Both the position numbers and the translations under genes were made by a program. From Frankia sp. R82 (GTDB taxonomy: Bacteria > Actinomycetota > Actinomycetes > Frankiales > Frankiaceae), in assembly GCF_023716925.1 (NCBI RefSeq), contig NZ_JAMQQG010000001.1, forward strand, positions 127,887-180,920: 53,034 nt of DNA, in the 5' to 3' direction. Position 1 is the stretch's first letter. Each line of letters begins with the position of its first letter. Under the pieces are notes generated by a model. The model was not told the origin of the DNA. It worked only from the letters and a program-made list of their open reading frames with translations, and searched no databases. Below are positions 6,687 to 15,220 of the stretch, piece after piece.

Positions 6687-9610
6687 CCGTCGGTTCCGAT
6701 CTGGTTGGGGGGATGCGGGCCGCGGGCCTGGAGGTTCGCGACGATCGCGCGACGTTGGCGATGTACGCGACCGACGCGTCGCTCTACCGGGTCCCGCCGC
6801 TGGCCGTGGTGCGTCCCCGGCACGTCGCCGACGTGGCGAGCGCGCTCGGGATCGCCCGGGAGCACGGGGTCGCCTTCACCGCCCGCGGCGGTGGCACGTC
6901 CATCGCGGGCAACGCGATCGGGCCGGGCGTGGTGCTCGACTTCAGCCGGCACCTGAACCGGGTGCTCGAGGTGGACGCCGACGCGCGCACCGCGGTGGTC
7001 GAGCCCGGCATCGTGCACGCGGATCTGCAGAAGGTCGTGCTGCCGCTCGGGCTGCGTTTCGGCCCCGACCCGTCCAGCCATTCGCGCTGCACCATCGGCG
7101 GAATGATCGGCAACAACGCCTGTGGCAGCCGGGCGCTGGGCTACGGGCGCACCAGCGACAACGTCGTCGCGATGACCCATCTGCTGGCCTCGGGCGAGAC
7201 GCTGCGCACCGGCTACACCGGTATCGCTGGCGGTCCCCGCACCGGTGCGGCGCCCGTCGTCGACGGCCCGGAACGCCTGCTGACCGACCTGCGGGCGGCA
7301 GCCGGGCGTCATCTCGGCGCGGCCCGCACCGAGTTCGACACCTTCGGTCGCCAGCTGTCCGGCTACGCCGTGCACCATCTGCTGCCCGAACGGTTCGACC
7401 TGGGACAGGCCCTCATCGGCTCCGAGGGCACCCTCGGCATCCTCACCCAGGCCACCGTACGGCTGGTGAAGGATCCTGATCATCGGGTTCTGGTCGCGCT
7501 CGGCTTCGCCGACATCGTGCAGGCCGGGCACGCGGCACCGACGGTGGTGACGTTCGGTCCGACCGCCTGCGAGGGGATGGACCAGCGGCTGGTCGACGTC
7601 CTGCGCTCCCGACGCGGCGACGGTGCGGTCCCATCGTTGCCCCGTGGCGGCGCCTGGCTGTTCGTGGAGATCGCCGGCGACGACCGCACCGAGGTCCTGG
7701 ACCGGGCGACCGCGCTGGCCGCCGCCGACCTGGGCACCGAGACCCGGATCGTCACCGATCCCGCGGAGCAGGCCCGGCTGTGGCGCATCCGCGAGGACGG
7801 CGCCGGCCTCGCCGGGCGGGCGCCGTCGGGCCAGCCGGCCTGGCCCGGGCTCGAGGACGCCGCGGTGCCGCCCGCGCGGCTCGGGGACTATCTCGCGCGC
7901 TTCGACGAGCTGGTCGCCGACCACGGGATGACGTCCGCGCCCTACGGCCACTTCGGCGACGGCTGCATGCACGTGCGGCTCGACTTCCCGCTGGCCCGTC
8001 CGGACGGGTTGGCGGTACTGCGCCGGTTCCTGACCGCGGCCGCCGCGCTGGTCACCGAGTTCGGCGGCTCGATCTCGGGCGAGCACGGGGACGGCCGGGC
8101 CCGCGGCGAGCTGCTCGCCCAGATGTACTCCGCCGACGCCATCGCCCTGTTCGGCGCGGTCAAGCACGCGTTCGACCCCGACAACCGGCTCAACCCCGGG
8201 GTCCTGGTCAACCCCGACCCCTTCGACGCAAACGTGCGGATGAGCGGGGTGACCTACCGCAGGGACCTCGCGTTCACCTATCCGCACGACGGCGGCGACC
8301 TCGCCCAGGCCCTGCACCGCTGCACCGGCGTGGGCCGCTGCCGCGCCGACAACACCGCGGCCGGCGGGGTGATGTGCCCGTCGTATCTCGCCACCCGGGA
8401 GGAGAAGGACTCCACCCGCGGCCGGGCCCGGGTCCTGCAGGACGTCGTGCGCGGCGACCTGGACTGGCGGGCCCCCGCGGTGCTCGATGTCCTGGATCTG
8501 TGCCTTTCCTGCAAGGGCTGCGCCGCCGACTGCCCGACCGGCGTCGACATGGCCACCTACAAGTCCGAGGCCCTGCACCAGCGCTACCGGCACCGGCCGC
8601 GGCCACGCTCCCACTACAGTCTGGGCTGGCTGCCGCGCTGGGCACGGCTCGCCGGACGGGCGCCGCGGCTGGTGAACCTGCTGGCGAAGACCCCCGTCCT
8701 CGGCAAGGCCGGGCTCACCCTGGCCGGAGTGGACCGACGCCGCACCGTCCCCGCGTTCGCGCCGGTCCCGTTCCGTCGCTGGTGGGCCGACCAGCCCGAG
8801 GCCGCCACGTCAGGCCCGTCGACGCCGGGCCTGACGGCTGCGGGCCTCTCGGCTGCGGGCGTCTCCGGCTCGGGGACCCCGGTGCCGCCCGCGACGCCGG
8901 TGCTGCTGTTCGTCGACTCCTTCTCCGAGTCCTTCTCACCGGCGGCCGCGGCGGCCACGGTGCGCGTGCTGCGCGCGGCGGGGTACGAGCCCCGGCTGCC
9001 CTCGTCCGGTACCTGCTGTGGCCTGACCTGGATCACCACCGGCCAGTTGGACGCCGCCCGCCGCATTCTCGGACGGACGGTGACCGAGCTCGCGGCCGCC
9101 GTCCGCGACGGCATCCAGATCGTCGGCATCGAGCCGTCCTGCACCGCGGTGCTGCGTTCCGACGCCGTCGAACTGCTCGGCGGCACCGACCAGGCGCAGG
9201 ACGCGCACCTGGTGGCCGGCGCCACCCGCACCCTGGCCGAACTGCTGGCCGGCACGCCCGGCTGGACGCCGCCCGATCTGACCGGCACCACCGTCGTGGC
9301 CCAGCCCCACTGCCACCACCATGCGGTGCTCGGGTGGGCGGCCGACCGGGCTTTGCTCGAACGCACCGGCGCCACCGTCACGACCCTCGCCGGCTGCTGC
9401 GGGCTCGCCGGCAACTTCGGCGTCGAGATCGGGCACTACGAGGTGTCGGTCGCCGTCGCCGGCCAGCAGCTGCTGCCGGCCCTGGACGCCGCCCCGGACG
9501 CCGTCGTGCTCGCCGACGGCTTCTCCTGCCGTACCCAGATCGCCGACCTGCGCCACCGCCCCGCCGTCCACCTGGCCGAACTGCTCGCTGCGGCTCCTCA
9601 GCTCAGCTGA
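6683..9610 (+). CDS. FAD/4Fe-4S D-2-hydroxyacid dehydrogenase, probably D-2-hydroxyglutarate dehydrogenase (YdiJ/Dld-like)
   Basis: 975 residues from GTG 6683, overlapping serA by GTGA. Order of domains: PCMH FAD-binding (about 30-260, RGGGTSIAGN, CTIGGMIGNNACGSRALGYGR), FAD-oxidase C-terminal domain (about 265-515, GHFGDGCMH, SGEHGDGRARGE, DPDNRLNPG), a ferredoxin-like pair (CTGVGRCR..CP near 548-570 and CLSCKGCAADCPTG near 608), then two CCG-type Cys motifs (SGTCCGLTW and AGCCGLAGNFG). This is a single-chain version of glycolate-oxidase D and F functions. The overlap with serA supports D-2-hydroxyglutarate as substrate, made by SerA and recycled here; D-lactate is the alternative. Electron acceptor unknown. 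A Ser/Ala/Gly-rich linker near 700-725 varies in such proteins. Confidence 0.88.
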   Translation: MTVGSDLVGGMRAAGLEVRDDRATLAMYATDASLYRVPPLAVVRPRHVADVASALGIAREHGVAFTARGGGTSIAGNAIGPGVVLDFSRHLNRVLEVDADARTAVVEPGIVHADLQKVVLPLGLRFGPDPSSHSRCTIGGMIGNNACGSRALGYGRTSDNVVAMTHLLASGETLRTGYTGIAGGPRTGAAPVVDGPERLLTDLRAAAGRHLGAARTEFDTFGRQLSGYAVHHLLPERFDLGQALIGSEGTLGILTQATVRLVKDPDHRVLVALGFADIVQAGHAAPTVVTFGPTACEGMDQRLVDVLRSRRGDGAVPSLPRGGAWLFVEIAGDDRTEVLDRATALAAADLGTETRIVTDPAEQARLWRIREDGAGLAGRAPSGQPAWPGLEDAAVPPARLGDYLARFDELVADHGMTSAPYGHFGDGCMHVRLDFPLARPDGLAVLRRFLTAAAALVTEFGGSISGEHGDGRARGELLAQMYSADAIALFGAVKHAFDPDNRLNPGVLVNPDPFDANVRMSGVTYRRDLAFTYPHDGGDLAQALHRCTGVGRCRADNTAAGGVMCPSYLATREEKDSTRGRARVLQDVVRGDLDWRAPAVLDVLDLCLSCKGCAADCPTGVDMATYKSEALHQRYRHRPRPRSHYSLGWLPRWARLAGRAPRLVNLLAKTPVLGKAGLTLAGVDRRRTVPAFAPVPFRRWWADQPEAATSGPSTPGLTAAGLSAAGVSGSGTPVPPATPVLLFVDSFSESFSPAAAAATVRVLRAAGYEPRLPSSGTCCGLTWITTGQLDAARRILGRTVTELAAAVRDGIQIVGIEPSCTAVLRSDAVELLGGTDQAQDAHLVAGATRTLAELLAGTPGWTPPDLTGTTVVAQPHCHHHAVLGWAADRALLERTGATVTTLAGCCGLAGNFGVEIGHYEVSVAVAGQQLLPALDAAPDAVVLADGFSCRTQIADLRHRPAVHLAELLAAAPQLS

Positions 9611-9820
9611 CTGGCCGGTTCAGCTGGAACTTCACCGAAGGTCCGCGTCCAGTCGAAGCCTGCAGGCCCGGCTCGGCGGCCGGTCAGCGCCCCTCAACCG
9701 CCACCAGCCCTTCAAGCACCCGGCATCACCCACGGGCCGGCCGACCTCAGCGGAGACGCGTCGAGACGGACGGCATTGCCGCCGGCCGCCCGGTGGCACC
9801 GGGGCGCCGGGGCACCGGGG

Positions 9821-10945
9821 TCAGGACATGTCGACCAGGAGTTTGGCTTCCTGGGCCTGGTCCAAAGCCTCGAAGGCGGCGCCGACGCCAGCGAGCGGGA
9901 CCGGGCGAACCCAGCCGTCGGTCGGGAAGGCTCCGGCGCGCAGCAGGTCGATGACGCCGGGAAAGTCGTCCCGGTAGGCACAGGAGGCGACGAGGTCAAT
10001 CTCGCCGAAGAACACGTCGAGTGGCCTGAACGTGACCGGTCGGGTGTAGACGGCGATGGTGACGACGCGTCCGCCCGGGCGCACGACGCGCAGCCCCGCG
10101 TGGAAGGCCGGCTCGGCACCGGCGGCGTCAAAGGCGACATCCACTCCATCACCGTCGGTCAGTCCCGTGACGACGGACGACAGGTCCTCCGCCGCCGGGT
10201 CGACGACCCGCAGCGTGGGTCCGGGAGCTGTGCCGAGAACACCGGCGGTGCCGGGAGTACCGCCAGCGGCAGCAAGACCCGCGGTGACGGCGACGCCGGA
10301 ATCCTCGACACCCACGGCGGCAAGTGCGGTGCGCAAAGCCGCACGGCGGACGGGGGACGGTTCGGAGGCAACGATCAGGTCGACACCGCGTGCGACGAGG
10401 TTGAGGGCCACCGCGATCCCGATCGGACCGGCGCCGAGGACCGCGCCGGTTCCGCCCGGGCTGATTCCGCTTCGTCCGACCGCGTGATGGGCGACCGCGA
10501 GCGGCTCGACGAGCGCACCAGCCAGGGCGTCGACGCCGGGGGGCAGCGGATGGGCCATGTCCGCCCGCACCGCGGTCAGCTCCCCCAGGCCGCCGTCGTG
10601 CGCCGACAACCCGTGCCAGACGAGATGGCGGCACAGGTTGTAGGCGCCGCGCCGGCAGGGTGCGCAGTGTCCGCAGGTCCACATCGGCTCGACCGCGACC
10701 AGCATCCCCGGCTGCAGCCGATCGTCGGTGACCTGGCCGCCGACCGCCACGATCTCGGCGGAGAACTCGTGGCCGAGCACCATCGGACCGAGGTCGCCGA
10801 GCGGTCCGGTGTGCCAGACGTGCAGGTCGGACCCACACAACCCGGTGAACCGCGGCCTCAGCAGCAGACCGTCCAGGGGGAGGGACGGCTCGGGCACGTC
10901 ATCGAACCGGATGTCCCGAGCACCATGAAGGCGAGCGGCGCGCAC
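9821..10945 (-). CDS. zinc-dependent medium-chain alcohol/polyol dehydrogenase
   Basis: 374 residues from GTG 10945, chosen because AGGAGG sits 5 bp upstream. MDR-type: catalytic zinc ligands in GLCGSDLHVWH and GHEFSAEI, four structural-zinc cysteines in CGHCAPCRRGAYNLC, and a Rossmann loop GAGPIGIAVAL. It resembles the sorbitol, threonine and butanediol dehydrogenase branch; the substrate cannot be fixed. A Gly/Ala/Thr-rich insertion (TAGLAAAGGTPGTAGVLGTA) lies within the cofactor domain. It is divergent from the SnoaL-like gene at 11173 and convergent with the FAD dehydrogenase operon. Confidence 0.9.
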   Translation of the reverse strand: MRAARLHGARDIRFDDVPEPSLPLDGLLLRPRFTGLCGSDLHVWHTGPLGDLGPMVLGHEFSAEIVAVGGQVTDDRLQPGMLVAVEPMWTCGHCAPCRRGAYNLCRHLVWHGLSAHDGGLGELTAVRADMAHPLPPGVDALAGALVEPLAVAHHAVGRSGISPGGTGAVLGAGPIGIAVALNLVARGVDLIVASEPSPVRRAALRTALAAVGVEDSGVAVTAGLAAAGGTPGTAGVLGTAPGPTLRVVDPAAEDLSSVVTGLTDGDGVDVAFDAAGAEPAFHAGLRVVRPGGRVVTIAVYTRPVTFRPLDVFFGEIDLVASCAYRDDFPGVIDLLRAGAFPTDGWVRPVPLAGVGAAFEALDQAQEAKLLVDMS

Positions 10946-11082
10946 GGCGACCTCCTGACGAGGATGCGGCAAGGAACGCGGCGAGGCCCGGTCGGGTCAC
11001 GACGCGCTCCGTCGGGTCGCCGGGCTGTGCTCACGCCAGGTTCCAGGTCGGCTGGCCCGCTGGTCGACTGAAGAAACGTTGG

Positions 11083-11109
11083 TTGACTTTCGCCTACCCC
11101 GCTTACTAG
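11083..11109 (+). promoter_or_regulatory. possible promoter for the SnoaL/APH pair
   Basis: TTGACT (11083-11088) and TACTAG (11104-11109) are spaced by 15 bp, shorter than the usual 17, in an AT-richer stretch about 65 bp upstream of the ATG at 11173 and between divergent genes. Confidence 0.35.
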
Positions 11110-11172
11110 TTTCACCAAACATACGTCGAAAATGATCATGTCGCATCGGGGCGCAGGCCGGGAGTCGGGCTC

Positions 11173-11541
11173 ATGAGATCACCACGTGAGGTCGTCGAGC
11201 TCTACAACTACGAACTCTGGAACAACCAGCGTTACGAGCTCGCCGCCGAACTGATCGGTGAGACGGTGGTGCGCCACGAGATCGGCGGCGTGCGCACGAT
11301 CAGCCACGCCGAGGCTGTCGCGCGGGTCGTCGACACCTGGGCGATGGTGAAGCATCTGACGTTCGTGCTGCTCCAGGTCATCGCCGACGGTGACCGGGTC
11401 TGCATCGTCTACGAATGCCACGCCGAGCGAGCGGCCGGAGAGCCGGTCTCGGTGACGTCGAGCATGGAGATCTTCCGCGTGGTGGACGGCCGGATCCGCG
11501 AGGTGTGGAACATGGCCTACACGAAGGGACGCTGGCAGTGA
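11173..11541 (+). CDS. SnoaL-like/NTF2-fold protein
   Basis: 122 residues. It has the cone-shaped NTF2 fold pattern: helix (REVVELYNYELWNNQRYE), a His-containing strand (VVRHEIGG), and the closing strands VTSSMEIFRVVDGRIREVWNMAY. Family members are polyketide cyclases, ketosteroid-isomerase-like enzymes or ligand-binding domains; no specific activity is clear. Its stop overlaps the GTG of the next gene (GTGA at 11538-11541), so it is translationally coupled to the phosphotransferase-like gene. Confidence 0.8.
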   Translation: MRSPREVVELYNYELWNNQRYELAAELIGETVVRHEIGGVRTISHAEAVARVVDTWAMVKHLTFVLLQVIADGDRVCIVYECHAERAAGEPVSVTSSMEIFRVVDGRIREVWNMAYTKGRWQ

Positions 11542-12551
11542 CCAGAACCGGTGGCGAGACCCCGACCTTCGATCTCGTCGCCCTGCAGACGCGGTTACGT
11601 GACCTCACCGGCGTCGACCATGACCTGCGCGGCTGCCGGAGAGCGGGTACGGGCCACGTGAACACGACCTGGTTGCTGGACGCGAACCCGATGGATCTCG
11701 TGGTGAAGGTCCAGTCGACACCGAGCGTCGTGTTCCAGGCCGCACCCGAGATCGAACCCCGGGTACTGCGGGGGCTCGCCGCAACGACCGTGCCCGTGCC
11801 CCAGGTCCTGGCCACGGACCCCGCCGGAACCGTCATCGGCACACCGTGGTTCGCGATGGAGCTGGTCCATGGCACCGGGCTCCCCGACGAACCGTCGACC
11901 GGCTACGCCGAGCGCGGCTGGTTCGCCGACGCGGACCCCGACCGGCGCACAGCCGTCTGGAACGGCTTCGTCGATCTGCTCGCCGACCTGCACCGCCTTC
12001 CGGCCGACACGTTCGGCCCGGCGCCGCGGGGCGGGAACCACTCGGCGATGCTCGCGTTCTGGGTCGCCAGCCTGCATGACACGGTGTCCCCCGGCGCCGC
12101 GAAGGTGCAGGAACGCGCGCTGCGGTGGCTGCAGGACAACGCCCCCGACGATGCCGACACCGCCTGCGGGCCGTGCATGGGTGACGCCCGGCTGGCGAAC
12201 GCGATCGTCGACGGCGACACGATCGTCGCGCTGGTCGACTGGGAGCTCGCCCATGTCGGCAACCCACGCGGCGATCTCGCGTACAAGCTCTACCTCGACG
12301 ACCGGTACGCCCGGATCGCAGGCGGGCGGCCCACCGGGCTACCGACAGCGGAGCAGACCTGGCGACGGTGGGCACAGCGGACCGGGTTCACCATCGGTGA
12401 CACCCGGTACTGGGAGCTGTTCGCAGCGACGTTCATGGCGGTCACCTCGACCCGGGCATTCCGACTCCTGCGCGGGACCGCCGAGGCGGAGGTCGAGAGC
12501 ATTCATCCTTCCCTGGTCGACCTCGAACGCCTGCTGTCCGAAGTTTCCTGA
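11538..12551 (+). CDS. APH/choline-kinase-fold phosphotransferase family protein
   Basis: 337 residues from GTG 11538. Protein-kinase-like fold of the APH family: the Lys in DLVVKVQS, the catalytic-loop equivalent GPCMGDARLANAIV (Asp and Asn present, His of HGD replaced by Met), and the metal-binding VDWELAHVGNPRGDLAY. This is the subfamily common in actinobacterial acyl-CoA and lipid catabolism clusters, not a typical antibiotic-resistance enzyme. Substrate unknown. It overlaps the SnoaL-like gene. The stop codon lies in the first copy of a 21-bp tandem duplication. Confidence 0.82.
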   Translation: MTRTGGETPTFDLVALQTRLRDLTGVDHDLRGCRRAGTGHVNTTWLLDANPMDLVVKVQSTPSVVFQAAPEIEPRVLRGLAATTVPVPQVLATDPAGTVIGTPWFAMELVHGTGLPDEPSTGYAERGWFADADPDRRTAVWNGFVDLLADLHRLPADTFGPAPRGGNHSAMLAFWVASLHDTVSPGAAKVQERALRWLQDNAPDDADTACGPCMGDARLANAIVDGDTIVALVDWELAHVGNPRGDLAYKLYLDDRYARIAGGRPTGLPTAEQTWRRWAQRTGFTIGDTRYWELFAATFMAVTSTRAFRLLRGTAEAEVESIHPSLVDLERLLSEVS

Positions 12552-12584
12552 CGCTCGGCCCCTGTTTCCTGACGCTCGGCCCCG
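12543..12584. repeat. 21-bp tandem duplication across the APH-like stop codon
   Basis: Two adjacent 21-bp copies (12543-12563 and 12564-12584) differ only at the final base. The first contains the last codons and TGA of the phosphotransferase-like gene; the second lies in the convergent gap before the TetR stop. Confidence 0.9.
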
Positions 12585-12593
12585 CCCGCAGCC

Positions 12594-13307
12594 TCACGTC
12601 AGGTCAGACGTGGCGGCCTGGGCCAGACCTCCGTTCTCGTTCGTCGGATCCGGTCGGCCCTGCCCGCGCGGCGCGAGGGCGGAGGCGATCCAGGCCCGGC
12701 CGGCTCGGCGGCCCTGGCCCCGTTCGAGGAGATGGATGTCGGTGAGCAGGTTCGCCGCGAGGCCGCGAATGAACCCCTGCAGGAGGACCGCCGCGGTGCG
12801 GGCGTCGAGGTCGGTGCGGATCGAGCCGTCGCGCTGGCCACGTTCGATCAGATCGGCCCAACCCTCGCGACTGCGCCGGTCGGCGTCGATCATTCCCGCC
12901 ACCGAGGCCTCCGTGGGGAAAGTGGCTCCCCACATGACGATCAGGGCCCGGTCGTCGCTGCTGGGGTCCTCGAACCGGGTCAGGTAGGTGTCGACCGACA
13001 GCAGCAGCAGGTCGAGGCCGCAGGAGTTGCCGGGGTGGCGGCCGTCCCGGGCCGCGTTGGCGTGGTTCTGCTCGTCGATCCGATCCTGGGCCCGCTGGGC
13101 CAGCCGGGCCACCAGGCCGTCCTTGGACCCGAAGTGATGGGTCGGTAGACCCCGGCTCGCTCCGGCACGGGTCCCGATGCGGGCCAGAGACGCTCCGTCG
13201 ACCCCTCGTTCGGCCACCAGATCGGCGGCCGCGTCGAGCAGGGCCTCCTCGGACTCGGTCCGCCGCTCGAGCTGGGTCCGGCGGCGAGGAGCGGCGGCGG
13301 AGCTCAT
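12594..13307 (-). CDS. TetR/AcrR-family transcriptional regulator
   Basis: 237 residues from ATG 13307; an upstream TTG at 13361 is not favoured. The N-terminal HTH is about 20-65: ALLDAAADLVAERGVDGASLARIGTRAGASRGLPTHHFGSKDGLV. The C-terminal ligand domain is TetR_C-like (RTAAVLLQGFIRGLAANLL). No strong Shine-Dalgarno is visible. It is divergent from the D-aminoacylase-like amidohydrolase at 13433, which it most likely controls from the 125-bp shared region. Confidence 0.88.
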   Translation of the reverse strand: MSSAAAPRRRTQLERRTESEEALLDAAADLVAERGVDGASLARIGTRAGASRGLPTHHFGSKDGLVARLAQRAQDRIDEQNHANAARDGRHPGNSCGLDLLLLSVDTYLTRFEDPSSDDRALIVMWGATFPTEASVAGMIDADRRSREGWADLIERGQRDGSIRTDLDARTAAVLLQGFIRGLAANLLTDIHLLERGQGRRAGRAWIASALAPRGQGRPDPTNENGGLAQAATSDLT

Positions 13308-13393
13308 GGCAGCAGAGTACTTTCCCGACCACGCAAAACATACTTGCCGAGCGACCAGCAAGAAGTTACCGTGGCACTTTGGTGTGACAGCCG

Positions 13394-13432
13394 TGTCCCA
13401 CTGGTGGGCGTGCAGCGGGAGGAAGTGGGACA
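13394..13432 (+). promoter_or_regulatory. 8-bp inverted repeat flanking the ribosome binding site of the amidohydrolase
   Basis: TGTCCCAC (13394-13401) and GTGGGACA (13425-13432) are perfect complements. The 23-nt loop holds the GGAGGAA ribosome binding site, and the second arm ends directly before the GTG start at 13433. It could be an mRNA hairpin presenting or limiting the site, or a dyad operator for the divergent TetR protein. Confidence 0.4.
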
Positions 13433-15160
13433 GTGGCCCTGTTCGATATCGTGATCAAGGGGGGCACCGTCATCGACGGGCTCCGGACGCCTCGCTACAA
13501 GGCCGATGTGGCGATCAAGGATGGCAGGATCGTCCAGATCGGGCCGGTCGATGCCGCCGATGGTGCCGAGGTGGTCGACGCCACCGGCAAGATCGTCGCC
13601 CCCGGGTTCGTCGACGTGCACACCCACTACGACAGCCAGCTCTTCTGGGACCCGTGGTGCACGATGTCGGGCTGGCACGGCGTCACCACCGTGCTGGTCG
13701 GCAACTGTGGATTCGGCTTCGCGCCGTGTCGACCGCAGGACCAGGACCGCGCGATGCTCAGCCTCTCCCGCAACGAGGCGGTGCCCATCAAGACGATGCG
13801 GGCCGGAATGCCCTGGGACTGGGAGACCTATCCCGAGTTCCTCGACAGTGTCGAGCGGACCCCCAAGGGCGTCAACGTCATGTCGCTCGTTCCGTTGGCG
13901 CCGCTGTACGCCTACGTGGTCGGGGTCGACAAGGCCAAGAAGCACCGGGCGTCCGACGAGGAGCTCGAGCGGATGTGCCAGCTTGTCATCGAGGGGATGG
14001 AGGCCGGCGCCGCCGGCTGGAGCTCGCAGATCTCCGGTGACCTGTTCAACGTCCAGCTCGACTACGACGGTTCACCGATGGTGACCGACATGATGACGGA
14101 GCGGGAGATCACGGCGTTCTCCCGGGCGCTGCGCCGGGTCGGTCGCGGCACCACCCAGATCACCGGACAGCTCGAGACGGCGGCGCTGATCGCCCGGGAG
14201 AGCGGCCGCCCGATCATCTGGAACGCGCTGGCGCCCACCGGATCGGTCAACCAGCACGGCGAGTCGCAGTTCCCGCACCTGGAGACCATCGACCGGCTGG
14301 AGGAGCTGAACGGGCAGGAGGGCCTGCGCGTCTTCGCCTCGGCCCAGATCGTGCGCTTCCAGTCCGAGATCGTCCTGGAGAACTACAACCTCATGGACAT
14401 CTTCCCGGCCTGGAAGGAGGCCGGCCTCGGCACCCTCGAGGAGAAGATCGCCAAGTTCTCCGACCCGGATCGCCGCCCGGCGCTGCGGGCGGCGATCGAC
14501 GAGATGGAGGGCGGTTTCGGGGCCGCCCGCTATCCGCTTGCCGACATCACGGTGAACTGGATCACGAGTGACGCCAAGGACGCCCTGGCGCTCAAGGAGA
14601 AGTACGAGGGCTACACCATCGGCGAGATCGCGGCCCGCGAGGGCAAGCACCTGGCCGATGCCCTGCTCGACATCGCCGTCGCCGGCGACCTCAACGTCGG
14701 CTTCGGCACCACGATGATCGACATGGACACCCAGGCCGTCCGGGAGGTGACGTCCTGCTCGGTGGCCCTGCCCGGGATCAGCGACGGCGGCGCGCACACC
14801 AAGTTCGTCACCACGGCCCGGTTCGCCACCGAGCTGATCGGTCACTGGGTCCGCGAGCACGAGATCATGTCGCTGGAGGAGGCGCACTGGCGCCTGTCGG
14901 CCTACCCGGCCATGGCCATCGGGCTGCACGACCGTGGTTCGATCGCCGAGGGGCGGCCCGCGGATGTCATCATCTACGACCCTGAGACCGTCGACGCCCT
15001 TCCCCAGGAGCGGTTGTTCGACTACCCGGCCGACGAGTGGCGCCTCGTCCAGAAGGCGGTCGGCTATGACCGGATCATCGTGAACGGCAAGACCACCTTC
15101 ATCAACGGTGTCTGCACCGAAGCGACGCCCGGCAAGCTGCTGCGGCACGGTACGGCCTAG
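13433..15160 (+). CDS. D-aminoacylase/N-acyl-D-amino-acid deacylase-type amidohydrolase
   Basis: 575 residues, GTG start with GGAGGAA upstream. The beta-sandwich start (DIVIKGGTVIDGLRTPRYKAD) and metal site PGFVDVHTHYDSQLFWD mark the amidohydrolase superfamily; GNCGFGFAPCRP, with its Cys, is typical of the D-aminoacylase branch. ISDGGAHTKF carries the late catalytic Asp, and the C-terminal RGSIAEGRPADVIIYDP rebuilds the sandwich. These enzymes hydrolyse N-acyl-D-amino acids or related cyclic or acyl amides; the exact substrate is unknown. It lies in front of a second amidohydrolase (60 bp gap) and divergent from a TetR regulator. Confidence 0.9.
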   Translation: MALFDIVIKGGTVIDGLRTPRYKADVAIKDGRIVQIGPVDAADGAEVVDATGKIVAPGFVDVHTHYDSQLFWDPWCTMSGWHGVTTVLVGNCGFGFAPCRPQDQDRAMLSLSRNEAVPIKTMRAGMPWDWETYPEFLDSVERTPKGVNVMSLVPLAPLYAYVVGVDKAKKHRASDEELERMCQLVIEGMEAGAAGWSSQISGDLFNVQLDYDGSPMVTDMMTEREITAFSRALRRVGRGTTQITGQLETAALIARESGRPIIWNALAPTGSVNQHGESQFPHLETIDRLEELNGQEGLRVFASAQIVRFQSEIVLENYNLMDIFPAWKEAGLGTLEEKIAKFSDPDRRPALRAAIDEMEGGFGAARYPLADITVNWITSDAKDALALKEKYEGYTIGEIAAREGKHLADALLDIAVAGDLNVGFGTTMIDMDTQAVREVTSCSVALPGISDGGAHTKFVTTARFATELIGHWVREHEIMSLEEAHWRLSAYPAMAIGLHDRGSIAEGRPADVIIYDPETVDALPQERLFDYPADEWRLVQKAVGYDRIIVNGKTTFINGVCTEATPGKLLRHGTA

Positions 15161-15220
15161 CCGGCGGCCAGCCCGGACGACGGACCCGCAACGAACGATC
15201 GACGGACCAGGGAGACGACC

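Noticed and set aside
6620-8614. Long minus-strand frames opposite the FAD dehydrogenase
   Set aside because: Such open antisense frames are expected in high-GC coding DNA; their sequence is Arg/Gly/Val-rich with no family pattern.
12166-12210. Defective APH because HGD reads MGD
   Set aside because: Non-His residues before the catalytic GD are, as far as I recall, normal in the subfamily linked to acyl-CoA clusters; Asp and Asn are retained.
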